A stretch of 64,000 nt of DNA. It comes from Saprospiraceae bacterium. GTDB taxonomy: Bacteria > Bacteroidota > Bacteroidia > Chitinophagales > Saprospiraceae. The position numbers and the translations under genes are program-made. Shown in pieces: positions 9,005-17,682 of the stretch. The stretch lies in NCBI GenBank assembly GCA_016715105.1, contig JADKBO010000017.1, positions 105,952 through 169,951 on the forward strand, in the 5' to 3' direction. Position 1 is the stretch's first letter; every line of letters begins with the position of its first letter. The notes beneath the pieces are model-generated. The model ran no database searches and was not told the DNA's origin. It saw nothing but the letters and a program-made list of their open reading frames with translations.

Positions 9005-9526
9005 CTAAGATTTGGGCACAAAGAGCATACCATCACCATCAATACAATACCTCAATCCAGTTGGTTTTGGTCCATCGTTGAAAACATGTCCTAAATGTCC
9101 ACCACATCTTTTACATGATAAAGCGTCGCGAGACATTCCTAAGGAATTATCACTATGCACGTCAATACTTTTTGGTCCCCAAGGTTTAAAATAACTTGGC
9201 CAACCTGTGCCAGAGTCGAACTTTGCATCCGATCCAAAAAGCGGATTTTGACAACCTGCACAAACATATACTCCAGCCTCTTTTACGTTGTATAACTCAC
9301 TTGAAAAAGGTCTTTCTGTTCCTTGCTCTCTCAAGATATAAAATTGCTTATCAGTCAATTGCGCCTTCCATTCTTCTTCAGTTTTGACAATTTTGTCAAC
9401 CCAGCTATCATCTATTTTGATATCAGCATGAAACTTTGGTGTTGCTTTTGCTGCATCTTTATTAGAAGATTGAGCACATGAATTAAATGCGATTAATAAG
9501 CAAAGAAGAAAGGTAATTTTATGCAT
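9005..9526 (-). CDS. msrB: Exported peptide-methionine (R)-S-oxide reductase
   Basis: A 173-residue MsrB. The first 17 residues form a lipoprotein signal ending NSC, placing the enzyme in the periplasm or on a membrane. The zinc site is two CxxC pairs (Cys89/Cys92 and Cys138/Cys141). The substrate block DSGTGWPSYFKP and the C-terminal HVFNDGPKPTGLRYCID are intact, with the catalytic Cys at 161. It reduces methionine-R-sulfoxide in proteins. It starts four bases after the stop of the Omp28-like thioredoxin-fold gene, so the two are almost certainly co-transcribed. That partner could supply reducing power, which is inference. Confidence 0.92.
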   Translation of the reverse strand: MHKITFLLCLLIAFNSCAQSSNKDAAKATPKFHADIKIDDSWVDKIVKTEEEWKAQLTDKQFYILREQGTERPFSSELYNVKEAGVYVCAGCQNPLFGSDAKFDSGTGWPSYFKPWGPKSIDVHSDNSLGMSRDALSCKRCGGHLGHVFNDGPKPTGLRYCIDGDGMLFVPKS

Positions 9527-9530
9527 TTTT

Positions 9531-10559
9531 TTATGGATTAAGTTTTAAGAACTTTTGATATTTTGAATATTGTTTGTTGTTGATTTTGAGGAAATAAACA
9601 CCTTCATTGAGTGAAGATATGTCTATTTCTTTATTGTTGCTCAACACAGTTTTCATAGCCAAGGCTCCAAACTGATTGAATATTAAAACATCAGTTGGCG
9701 AAGCTTGTTCAAATTGTGGGATGGTGATCGTAGAACTGGCAGGGTTTGGTACAATAGAAAAATCAATTCCTTGATCTAAAAGCTCATTTACATTCGACAG
9801 GATATCAGGGTTGAATAAAGCAGATTTGTCTGCTTGGACAACTTCAAAGTTGCCATTGATTTTAGTGGATGTTTGGAGTATAGCTAGGGCAAATAATCGC
9901 TTGGCTTCCCAAATATCATTTAATTTTAATGCTGCACGATAGGTATAGACTTCTCCCACTTGAGTAGAAAGTGAGACTACAATGGGATTTGCGCCAGTGA
10001 ATGATTGTCTAAACACATCAAAATGCTCATCTTCACCATTAGGTGCATTGTATAATACGGTGTTTTCTGCCATTGGCACATATAAATACATATTGCCCAT
10101 TTGATGACTGGCTACCGTGGTGATTTTCACTTCAACAGCAATGGAATCAGGTCCTTTTGGTCTTAATGTAGTTGATAGCGAAAATGGAGAAGTTTGATTT
10201 TCGAAAGGTGTATACACATCCTTATTTTGCACTTGACTAGAAAATTTTTCAACTCCGTTTACTGTAAATGTAGGAGTACCACCAAACAAGCCGTAAAATT
10301 TGGTGCGCTCATCGTTTTCAATTTTATTTTGTTTATTGAATATACAATCACTATACGGAGAACTTGGATGATAGGCAATGTGGATAATATCAGGTTTTTG
10401 ATTTAAAGCTGTATAAAAACCTGGATTTCTGGAAGCACAAATGCTACAAAGGGTATTGGTAAAATGTTCTACCACGATCTTTTTGGCCACTTGAGCATGG
10501 ATTTGTTCAAAACCAAGTAGGTTCAACAAGACTAACATTGATGTAAAAAATAACTTCAT
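9531..10559 (-). CDS. Omp28-related thioredoxin-fold protein with T9SS C-terminal domain
   Basis: About 342 residues from ATG at 10559 (the frame extends eight codons to a TTG at 10583, but MKLFFTSMLVLL is the natural signal start). After the signal (cleaved near IHAQ) comes a thioredoxin-like domain with VEHFTNTLCSICASRNP, in which CSIC is the redox motif, and FGGTPTFTVNG, the cis-Pro loop. Residues about 265-342 form a type IX secretion type A sorting domain: VPNPASSTITI, a G-rich turn, DISSLNEGVYFLKI and a basic final strand. It is therefore likely sent to the cell surface or medium. It is first in an operon with msrB. Omp28 itself is a Porphyromonas surface protein. Confidence 0.85.
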   Translation of the reverse strand: MKLFFTSMLVLLNLLGFEQIHAQVAKKIVVEHFTNTLCSICASRNPGFYTALNQKPDIIHIAYHPSSPYSDCIFNKQNKIENDERTKFYGLFGGTPTFTVNGVEKFSSQVQNKDVYTPFENQTSPFSLSTTLRPKGPDSIAVEVKITTVASHQMGNMYLYVPMAENTVLYNAPNGEDEHFDVFRQSFTGANPIVVSLSTQVGEVYTYRAALKLNDIWEAKRLFALAILQTSTKINGNFEVVQADKSALFNPDILSNVNELLDQGIDFSIVPNPASSTITIPQFEQASPTDVLIFNQFGALAMKTVLSNNKEIDISSLNEGVYFLKINNKQYSKYQKFLKLNP

Positions 10560-10796
10560 GATTCTAGATTTTAATGTATACAAAATTGGTTGTTATCTAT
10601 CACAATTCAATCACGAAACGAATTAAACTGGAGTTAGGTCGCATTAAACATGCTTGTGTATGGTTAAATGTGAGGATTTTGTCTGCTCGGCGACAACCAC
10701 AAAGCTGGCAAAAAATGAGGAAAAAAAATACTTTTAAGAACTGAGGTCTTTTGCGCCTTTCACAATTTTCAGATTGCAAAAAATGGAAGCTTTAAA

Positions 10797-11598
10797 TCAT
10801 TCGTTGATCACCAATTTTAATAACTGCTTGGTAATTTCTTTGCGGCAATTGGCAAAATTTGGGTTTTGAATTTTACGATCCTTTATCAATCTGGTGGCAA
10901 AAAAATAGACGTTTCCTTTTGTTTCAAGATACCCTACCCACCAACCTGTATCTTTACCGCCATCCCTCGTCCATCCAGTTTTTGCTCGAAGGACATGATG
11001 TTCACTTTCTTCTTCCACCATCATAGACTTCAGAATTTTGAATGATTCTTTTTTGAATGGCAAAGTTTCTTCATAGACTCCTACTAAAATGCTGATTTGA
11101 TTGACTGGGGAAATGGCAAAATTTCCGAAGTTCCAAAAATCAGGATCTGGATTGGACAAATCCACATTTCCATAATGAATTTTTGAGAGGTATTTTTGGT
11201 ATTTTTCCTTTCCAATTTGTTCTGCCAAGAGGACATAAACCCAACCCTGCCGACATTTTAAAAGCTTCTTTGACCGTCATATTGTGGTATATTTCTGGTC
11301 TATACCCATATTTTAAAGTATCTGTAGAGCCTGGCCAAAATACTGTATCATTTTCACTTTTGATTACACCAGTTTCAAGTGCAATGAGTGTATTTACAAT
11401 CTTGAATGTTGATGCCGGCAGAGTTTGCTCATGGCTATCGTAGATATTACTGGAAATCCATTTTTTTGCATTATATTCATAAATGGTGGTGCTTCCTTCA
11501 ATTTCGCAATCCTCAAATGGTTGTTGGAAATTTATTTGGGCAATGGAATGATGGCCAAATAAAAGGATCAATAATAAGGTCAAAACTTTAGCAAACAT
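10797..11598 (-). pseudogene. Class D (OXA-like) beta-lactamase, broken by a single-base frameshift
   Basis: Two overlapping minus-strand frames together encode one class D beta-lactamase of about 267 residues. The first (ending about 11245) has a signal peptide and the active-site motif PASTFK (Ser63, Lys66). The second holds HYGN (YGN motif) and AKTGW (KTG motif), plus the usual C-terminal helix. The frame breaks in the CCC run at 11245-11247. Removing one base joins KEAFKMSAG to WVYVLLAEQIGKEKY, the normal order in this family. The SxV motif would then read S-A-G rather than S-x-V. The gene is either inactive through a +1 indel or carries a sequencing error. If intact, the product would be periplasmic. 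Confidence 0.85.
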
Positions 11599-11801
11599 TT
11601 GGAAAAAATTGGATTATAAATAGATTCCATTTCCAGAAATAACCAAAATTCCCATGATTATTATACCAGTACATAAAAATCCTTTGCCTTATTATTAATT
11701 TTTAATTGTTTTGTTTTAAATACAATTTTTTTGAAGTTGCAGTCTTTTTTTTTGAAGGAGTTTGTACCTTGCTGTTTTTCAATTCGCAAAAGAAAATCGT
11801 T

Positions 11802-12791
11802 ATGCGTAAAGTCTCATGGGGGGTGATCAGCACCGCCAATATTGGTGTAAATAAAGTTATTCCTGGAATGCAAATGTCTGAATTTATCAGTGTTGACGCT
11901 ATTTCTTCCAGGAGCTTGGAAAGTGCACAATCAGCTGCGGCAGAATTAAATATTCCTAAAGCCTATGGGAGTTATGAAGCATTATTGGCCGATCCAGAAA
12001 TTGAGGCTATTTACAATCCCCTACCTAACCATCTCCATGTTGACTGGTCTATCAAATGTTTGGAAGCAGGTAAACACGTTCTTTGCGAAAAACCATTGGG
12101 ACTTGACGCAAAAGATGCCCAAAGATTGGTTGATGCAGCGGCTAATTACCCACAATTAAAGGTGATGGAGGCTTTTATGTATCGATTTCATCCTCAATGG
12201 GTACAGGTCAAAAAATGGCTGGATGAAAACGCAATTGGTAAGATAAAAGCCATCAACAGCATTTTTACCTATTACAATGATGACCCGGCAAACGTGCGCA
12301 ACCAAGTAAATATTGGTGGCGGAGGTTTGCTTGACATTGGTTGTTACAATATCTCCATTTCTAGATATATAACGAATGCAGAACCAATAAGGGTCATTGG
12401 AACCATCGATAGAGATCCAGAAATGCATGTTGATAGACTGGTGTCTGGCATTCTGCAATTCGGTGACATTCCTTCTACATTTATTTGTTCAACTCAGTCT
12501 TATTTTCAGCAGGGTGCCCAAATTATTGGTGAAAATGGCAGAATAGAAATCGATGTTCCTTTTAATGCTCCAAATGATAAACCAAGTCTGGTACATCTGT
12601 GTAAAAATGGAGACAAAGAAACTGTGGCAACAAATGCAGTTGACCAATACATGTTGGAAGGTGAGGTTTTTTCAAGGGCTATTGTCATGGATACAGCAGT
12701 TCCAACTCCACTATCAGATGCAATCAATAATATGAAAGTCATCGACGCCATTTTTGAGTCTGGTGAGAAAGGTGGTTGGGTGACATTATAA
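11802..12791 (+). CDS. Gfo/Idh/MocA family oxidoreductase
   Basis: A 329-residue NAD(P)-dependent oxidoreductase. The frame begins upstream at 11706, but the family pattern starts at ATG 11802 (MRKVSWGVISTANIG), where GVISTANIG is the nucleotide-binding loop. Further motifs are AIYNPLPNHLH, GKHVLCEKPLG (the EKP motif that carries the conserved Lys) and GGGGLLDIGCYN at the start of the C-terminal domain. Members oxidise or reduce sugars and related polyols; this one resembles the dehydrogenase/glucose-fructose oxidoreductase type, but the substrate is unknown. It is monocistronic and followed by a palindromic repeat. Confidence 0.85.
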   Translation: MRKVSWGVISTANIGVNKVIPGMQMSEFISVDAISSRSLESAQSAAAELNIPKAYGSYEALLADPEIEAIYNPLPNHLHVDWSIKCLEAGKHVLCEKPLGLDAKDAQRLVDAAANYPQLKVMEAFMYRFHPQWVQVKKWLDENAIGKIKAINSIFTYYNDDPANVRNQVNIGGGGLLDIGCYNISISRYITNAEPIRVIGTIDRDPEMHVDRLVSGILQFGDIPSTFICSTQSYFQQGAQIIGENGRIEIDVPFNAPNDKPSLVHLCKNGDKETVATNAVDQYMLEGEVFSRAIVMDTAVPTPLSDAINNMKVIDAIFESGEKGGWVTL

Positions 12792-12813
12792 AAAATTACC
12801 AATTCAAAGTTAG

Positions 12814-12914
12814 ATGCCACGAATTCACTAAGTTTTTGTGGCATTTCCATTCGTGAATTCGTGGCATTGACCATCCAAAAAATCATTGCAATAACTTTCG
12901 TGAATTCGTGGCAT
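12814..12914. repeat. 15-bp repeat GTGAATTCGTGGCAT, one inverted and two direct copies
   Basis: ATGCCACGAATTCAC at 12814-12828 is the exact reverse complement of GTGAATTCGTGGCAT at 12853-12867. A further identical copy in the latter orientation is at 12900-12914. The first two could form a 15-bp hairpin with a 24-base loop just after the Gfo/Idh/MocA gene. A 13-base fragment (CACGAATTCACTA) occurs again at 28538-28550. Such sequences are scattered between genes in many Bacteroidota. Confidence 0.8.
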
Positions 12915-12952
12915 CTTTATTTCAAGCATACCATCTTTTCAAGCCTCGTTGT

Positions 12953-12960
12953 TATATTTG
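12953..12960 (+). promoter_or_regulatory. Candidate -7 element for dinB
   Basis: TATATTTG matches the TAnnTTTG -7 consensus, with no clear TTTG box upstream. It ends 18 bases before the TTG at 12979 and lies downstream of the TTG at 12949, which argues for the later start of dinB. Confidence 0.45.
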
Positions 12961-12978
12961 CTTTTAAGGATATACATT

Positions 12979-14067
12979 TTGATCTCTAATTACGACCAAT
13001 TTCGCAAAATCATACACATTGACATGGATGCTTTTTACGCATCTGTGGAGCAAAGGGATAATCCTGAATTAAGAGGCAAACCCATAGCTGTGGGCGGTGG
13101 AGAAAAACGTGGAGTGACCACCACAGCGTCTTATGAGGCCAGAAAATTTGGCGTGAAATCTGCCATGCCGGGTTGGAAGGCCAAGGAATTGTGTCCCGAT
13201 TTGATCTTTGTGAAACCACGATTTGAAGCATATAAACAAGTTTCAAACCAAATAAGAGCCATCTTCAAAAGGTACACAGATTTGATAGAACCCTTATCCT
13301 TGGATGAAGCATATTTGGATGTTACCATCAACAAAATTGACCAACCGATAGCAACAGAAATTGCAAAGGCCATCAAAAATGACATCCTTCAAGAAACTTT
13401 ACTCACTGCCTCAGCTGGAGTAAGTTATTGTAAATTCATTGCAAAGATTGCTTCAGATATCCAAAAACCCAATGGCCTTACCGTCATCAAACCTCATCAA
13501 GCAACTGAATTTCTGGAAACCCTTCCGATTCAGAAATTTTTTGGCGTGGGCAAAGTCACCGCTGCTAAAATGACATCGATGGGCATCACCAATGGCCTAG
13601 ACTTGAAAGCATTTTCTAAAATGGATTTGGTTTCAAGATTTGGAAAAAATGGTGCATTTTATTTCGATATGGTTCGTGGAATTGACGACAGACCAGTTGA
13701 GCCTTTTCGGATAAGAAAATCACTTGCTGTAGAAACCACATTTGATGATTACCTCAATGAACCAGCAGATATTTTAAACTGCATTGAGACCATTGCGCAA
13801 GAATTATTTTTAAGAATTGAGCGATCCAATTTCCAGGGCAAAACCTTGACATTAAAAATTAAAAATAAATCATTTCAACAATGGACGAGGAGCGTTTCAC
13901 AAGTTTTTGTATTTGACAATTTAGAACAAATCAGTGCCTTTGCAAAGTCTTTAGTCAATCAAAATTTAGACCTTTGTACTGATGTGCGATTGATTGGGCT
14001 TACCGTTTCCAACCCAATATCGGAGGATCCAAAAGTAAGTGGTCAATTAGAATTGCCATTTGAATAG
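12979..14067 (+). CDS. dinB: DNA polymerase IV (Y family)
   Basis: About 362 residues. No ATG precedes the catalytic Asp in HIDMDAFYASVEQRD, so a non-ATG start is required. The TTG at 12979 has AAGGA about eight bases upstream and follows a promoter-like element, so it is preferred over the TTG at 12949. Palm motifs are IHIDMDAFYAS (metal-binding Asp) and SLDEAYLDVT (Asp-Glu pair). Next come the thumb (FFGVGKVTAAKM, a helix-hairpin-helix) and the little-finger domain. The C-terminus QLELPFE resembles the sliding-clamp-binding motif QLxLPF. It performs error-prone translesion synthesis. No LexA box is recognisable. Confidence 0.93.
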   Translation: MISNYDQFRKIIHIDMDAFYASVEQRDNPELRGKPIAVGGGEKRGVTTTASYEARKFGVKSAMPGWKAKELCPDLIFVKPRFEAYKQVSNQIRAIFKRYTDLIEPLSLDEAYLDVTINKIDQPIATEIAKAIKNDILQETLLTASAGVSYCKFIAKIASDIQKPNGLTVIKPHQATEFLETLPIQKFFGVGKVTAAKMTSMGITNGLDLKAFSKMDLVSRFGKNGAFYFDMVRGIDDRPVEPFRIRKSLAVETTFDDYLNEPADILNCIETIAQELFLRIERSNFQGKTLTLKIKNKSFQQWTRSVSQVFVFDNLEQISAFAKSLVNQNLDLCTDVRLIGLTVSNPISEDPKVSGQLELPFE

Positions 14068-14085
14068 CAATGGAAGATGAATGAA

Positions 14086-14877
14086 TTATAAATCCCCTTT
14101 GATAGCTCTATCCAAGTGCACATATCCCCCATCAACATGAATGAGTTGGCCAGTTGTATGGCTAGACACATTTGATAATAAAAAGGCAACCATGTTGGCA
14201 ATTTCTTCAGGAGCCGTCATCCTATTTCCTAAGGGCACCTTAGATTCAATTTCTTTCTTTCGCATTTCCGGATCTGGAAGTGAAGAAAGCCAATTTTTGT
14301 ACATATGAGTATAACATTCCGCAACGATGACAGAATTGACCCTAATGCCATAAGGCAATAATTCCACGGCCCATTCTCTTGTCATACTATTTCTTGCCCC
14401 ATTTGCTGCAGCATATCCTGATGTTCCTCCTTGTCCTGTTTCTGCAACTTTTGAACTGATGTTTACAATGCTACCGCCAGACTGCTTGAGAAACGGTAAT
14501 AAATGATGTGCCATCAAATAATAATGGACGGCATTGGCATGATAACTTTGAATAAAATCTTCATAATTGCCATGCTCTAGACCCACTCCATCATTGAGTC
14601 CAGCATTGTTTACCAGACCATAAATTTGATTGTATTTTTGTGCAATAGAAGTAACAACTTCTTTGCATTGTTTTGGGTCGTTTAAATTTGCCACGAACTG
14701 ATCGCATTTTTTACCTTTTGCCTTTAAACTGGCAACTAAGTTTAAATTATCATCCAGGTCTTTACCAACTATCACTGGAATTGCCCCTTCATTTGCCAGT
14801 GCAATGGTAATGGCTTCCCCAATCCCCAAAGCTCCACCTGTCACCACAACTACCTGATCCGTTAAATTAAAATCCAT
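14086..14877 (-). CDS. SDR oxidoreductase of the L-fucose operon; catalytic Lys replaced by Asn
   Basis: A 263-residue short-chain dehydrogenase. It shows the cofactor loop TGGALGIGEA (residues 13-22), NNAG at about 90, Asn115, Ser142 in NISSKV, Tyr155 and the C-terminal HVDGGYVHLD. The catalytic pattern YxxxK reads Tyr155-Ala-Ala-Ala-Asn159: the codon at 14401-14403 is AAT on the minus strand instead of AAA/AAG. The Lys normally orients the nicotinamide ribose and lowers the Tyr pKa, so activity may be weak or changed. By context it is L-fucose dehydrogenase or 2-keto-3-deoxy-L-fuconate dehydrogenase. It is the last gene of the operon, two bases after the lactonase. Confidence 0.85.
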   Translation of the reverse strand: MDFNLTDQVVVVTGGALGIGEAITIALANEGAIPVIVGKDLDDNLNLVASLKAKGKKCDQFVANLNDPKQCKEVVTSIAQKYNQIYGLVNNAGLNDGVGLEHGNYEDFIQSYHANAVHYYLMAHHLLPFLKQSGGSIVNISSKVAETGQGGTSGYAAANGARNSMTREWAVELLPYGIRVNSVIVAECYTHMYKNWLSSLPDPEMRKKEIESKVPLGNRMTAPEEIANMVAFLLSNVSSHTTGQLIHVDGGYVHLDRAIKGDL

Positions 14878-14879
14878 GT

Positions 14880-15707
14880 TTATAAATTATAAAAAGCAAT
14901 TGCGTTTTCAGCAAAAAATGCGTTTTTTTCTGCTGATGTAAATGTATCAAAATAATTATTTACAATTCCTATTACTTGTTCATATTTGCCTGCAACCAAA
15001 CAAACCGGCCAGTCCGAACCAAACATCAATTTTTCCACTCCAAACGCACCCACTACTACATCGAGGTAAGGGACCAATTGCTCATAAGACCAATTATGGT
15101 AATCAGCCTCAGTGATCATGCCAGAAATTTTACAAAAAACATTTTCTAGTCGTCCTAATTCTTCCATGCCTTTTTGCCAATCAGCTATTTCACCAATTTT
15201 GATGAATGGTTTGGCAATATGATCTACAACAAATTTTTGATCTGGAAACAGTTTTGCTAGCTTTATGGAGTTTGGAAGATGTTGAGGAAAAATGAGTACA
15301 TCGTAGGTGAAATCAAGATCTTTTAATTTTGCAATGCCATTTAGGAAATCATTCTGCAATATAAAATCCGGATCTTCGCCTTGCAAGACGTGCCTGAATC
15401 CCTTGATTTCAGAAAACTGAGCAAAATATGCTAATCTCTCTTCAATTTGCGCGGATCTTAAATCTACCCAACCCACAACTCCTTTGACAAATTCATTTTG
15501 TTTTGCAATTTCCAAAAGAAATAGCGTTTCTTCCTCTGTTTGATCTGCTTGCACAGCAATACATCCAGCTACGTGATTATCGTGGTATACTTCCAGCAAA
15601 TCACTTGGATAAAAATCCCTTCTGATCACTTTCATCTGGTCATCAATCCAACCATGTTTCACTGGCTCATATTTCCAAAAATGCTGATGACTGTCTATAA
15701 TTTTCAT
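14880..15707 (-). CDS. L-fuconolactonase (amidohydrolase 2 family)
   Basis: A 275-residue TIM-barrel amidohydrolase. The N-terminal IDSHQHFWKYEP (HxH-type metal motif), FVVDHIAKPFIK (His of strand 5-6), the KISGMITEAD loop and the late FGSDWPVC (Asp on strand 8) are the pattern of COG3618 lactonases. These open L-fucono-1,5-lactone to L-fuconate, or related L-rhamnono or galactarolactones. The neighbours (FucP permease and an L-rhamnose-mutarotase-family protein upstream, an SDR downstream) favour L-fucose. No signal peptide, so cytoplasmic. It is 81 bases after the mutarotase gene and two bases before the SDR. Confidence 0.85.
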   Translation of the reverse strand: MKIIDSHQHFWKYEPVKHGWIDDQMKVIRRDFYPSDLLEVYHDNHVAGCIAVQADQTEEETLFLLEIAKQNEFVKGVVGWVDLRSAQIEERLAYFAQFSEIKGFRHVLQGEDPDFILQNDFLNGIAKLKDLDFTYDVLIFPQHLPNSIKLAKLFPDQKFVVDHIAKPFIKIGEIADWQKGMEELGRLENVFCKISGMITEADYHNWSYEQLVPYLDVVVGAFGVEKLMFGSDWPVCLVAGKYEQVIGIVNNYFDTFTSAEKNAFFAENAIAFYNL

Positions 15708-15788
15708 TGCTGACTAGCGTGTTTTTTAGTTCAATATTTGATGGTAAATGATTGAGGAATTAACTAAATGTGTCTGATATTCGAAAAT

Positions 15789-16127
15789 TTAAGCATCATG
15801 CAGACTAAATATCTCTTCCATCAATCTCCATTTTTCACCAGGTTGAGCATTTGGTAAAGCTTGTTGATATTTCCACATCAAATTTTCCCATTCCTGAACT
15901 TTGGGATTGGCTGCATCCATTTGTGATTTGGTAGCAAAATCAAAAGATTGGTCTACTTCCATGATCATAAATAACCGATTTTCAACTCTGTAAATGTGCA
16001 TGTCCAAAATGCCCGAGTCTACAATAGAAGCTTTTATTTCAGGCCAGATCTTTACATGGTATTGTTCATATTCTGAAATTAATACCGGGTCGTTTATCAA
16101 GTCCAATGCAAGACAAAACCGTTTCAT
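15789..16127 (-). CDS. L-rhamnose/L-fucose mutarotase family protein
   Basis: A 112-residue protein of the RhaM-like family (PF05336-like): KRFCLALDLINDPVLISEYEQYHVKIWPEIKASI with the conserved His, then MHIYRVENRLFMIMEVD and W-rich C-terminal segments (VQEWENLMWKYQQALP). It interconverts anomers of the deoxysugar brought in by the permease, so that the dehydrogenase receives the right form. The start is the ATG at 16127, which shares its A with the TGA stop of fucP (TGATG); a TTG one codon earlier is less likely. Cytoplasmic. Confidence 0.85.
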   Translation of the reverse strand: MKRFCLALDLINDPVLISEYEQYHVKIWPEIKASIVDSGILDMHIYRVENRLFMIMEVDQSFDFATKSQMDAANPKVQEWENLMWKYQQALPNAQPGEKWRLMEEIFSLHDA

Positions 16128-17410
16128 CAATGTGTCATTTTGATGGGTGAAACATTTCCGTTTTTATTCTGCTTGTGTTTAATAAAACCATAAAAACCAA
16201 CTACTAAAAAGCAGATAGCTGGGATGATATAAGAAATTTGGATATTTCCACCCATACTATCACTGATGTATCCCATAATTACTGGTATAAAAGCACCTCC
16301 CACAATGGCCATAACCAAAAATGCCGATGCCATTTTACTTTCCTCCTCTGTAAGACCCTCTAGCCCTAATGAAAAAATGGTCGGAAACATAATCGACATA
16401 AAGAAAGGAGTTGCAATCAATGTGTAGACAGCAAAATTACCTTTCGTAAAAATAGAAATAGTGATCAAAATCGCCGAAACAATGCTGTAAATCGCCAATA
16501 ACTTAGCAGGTCTGATAAAAGACATGAGATAAGTCCCCATGAATCTGCCCAACATAAAGCCCACCATTGCTATTGAGCCCCATAGAAAGGCTGCCTGCTT
16601 TTCTGGAATATCCTGTACGTATTTTGAATAGCGGATGAAAAAGCTCCCAATTCCTACTTGCCCGCCGACATAAAAAAACTGAGCCAAAACTGCTAGCTGG
16701 ACTGATTTTTTATTCAAAACACTCAGTGAAAATTTTGCAGAACCTTCGCTTGATTCTTCTTTAAATTCAGGGATTTTTGAAAACATAAACACACCAATGA
16801 CCAAAAGAACTGCCAATCCCATAATAAGGTATGGAATTTTGACGGTGTCTGCTTCTGTTTGTAAATAAGCATTCAAAACAGAAGTGTCCATGGCTTGCAA
16901 TTCTTGGCTACTATGTTCTACCCCAGACAGAATAAAAAGACCACCAATGATAGGCGCTATGAAGGCACCCACTCCATTGAAAGATTGTGCAAAATTGAGT
17001 CTTTGAGCAGCAGTACTTGCATCACCCAATTTGGTAATATAAGGGTTGGCAACCGTTTCTAAAAAGGTAGCACCACTTGCCATGATGAATAATGCAACTA
17101 AAAAAAAGACATAACTTCGAGTGCCTGCGGCGGGTATGAATAACAAAGCTCCAATCGCATAAAGCATAAGGCCAAATAGAATTCCTTTTTTATAACCAAA
17201 CTTATGCATAAACCAACCCGCAGGTATCGCCGCCAGAAAATATCCTATATAAACGGCAGAATCAATTAATGCAGACTTTGCATCCGACAGTTGACAAGCC
17301 TTTTTAAGGTGAGGTATTAAAATGGGATTGATGTTATGCAAAAAAGCCCAAAGAAAAAATAAACTTGTTACCAGTATAAAGGCAACTCTGTAAAGCGATT
17401 TATCTGCCAT
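16127..17410 (-). CDS. fucP: L-fucose:H+ symporter
   Basis: A 427-residue major facilitator with 12 predicted helices. It has the FucP-type signatures: N-terminal FFLWAFLHNINPILIPHLKKACQL split across helix 1, IGYFLAAIPAGWFMHKFGYKKG between helices 2 and 3, and FLETVANPYITKLG in helix 4, where NPY and the nearby acidic residue are conserved. It is an inner-membrane proton symporter for L-fucose; close relatives take glucose/galactose or other hexoses, but the operon supports fucose. It is the first gene of a four-gene minus-strand operon. Fucose would come from host, algal or plant glycans; no fucosidase is present in the window. Confidence 0.88.
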   Translation of the reverse strand: MADKSLYRVAFILVTSLFFLWAFLHNINPILIPHLKKACQLSDAKSALIDSAVYIGYFLAAIPAGWFMHKFGYKKGILFGLMLYAIGALLFIPAAGTRSYVFFLVALFIMASGATFLETVANPYITKLGDASTAAQRLNFAQSFNGVGAFIAPIIGGLFILSGVEHSSQELQAMDTSVLNAYLQTEADTVKIPYLIMGLAVLLVIGVFMFSKIPEFKEESSEGSAKFSLSVLNKKSVQLAVLAQFFYVGGQVGIGSFFIRYSKYVQDIPEKQAAFLWGSIAMVGFMLGRFMGTYLMSFIRPAKLLAIYSIVSAILITISIFTKGNFAVYTLIATPFFMSIMFPTIFSLGLEGLTEEESKMASAFLVMAIVGGAFIPVIMGYISDSMGGNIQISYIIPAICFLVVGFYGFIKHKQNKNGNVSPIKMTH

Positions 17411-17682
17411 TTTCGAGAATGTGAGCGATGATTTAAATTTATTGCAATATCAGAAATTTAATATTTTGTACATAATTAATCGATTACTTTTTAAACAATT
17501 TTCTGAAATATGAACTATTCTTTAGATAATATGCATTTTTCGTGCCTCATACATAAGAAATGTAGATTGTTTAGACTTCTAAAATAACCTTCCTTTTCTC
17601 CATTAAATATCTTCCCTTTTTTACCCTTATTTCCAAAATTAAACATAATGAATTACTTTCACTTCTCAACTAAATATTACAG

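Noticed and set aside
11706..11801. Extended N-terminus of the Gfo/Idh/MocA protein
   Set aside because: The extra 32 residues are Phe/Lys-rich, come before the conserved Rossmann start MRKVSWGVISTANIG, and are not seen in the family.
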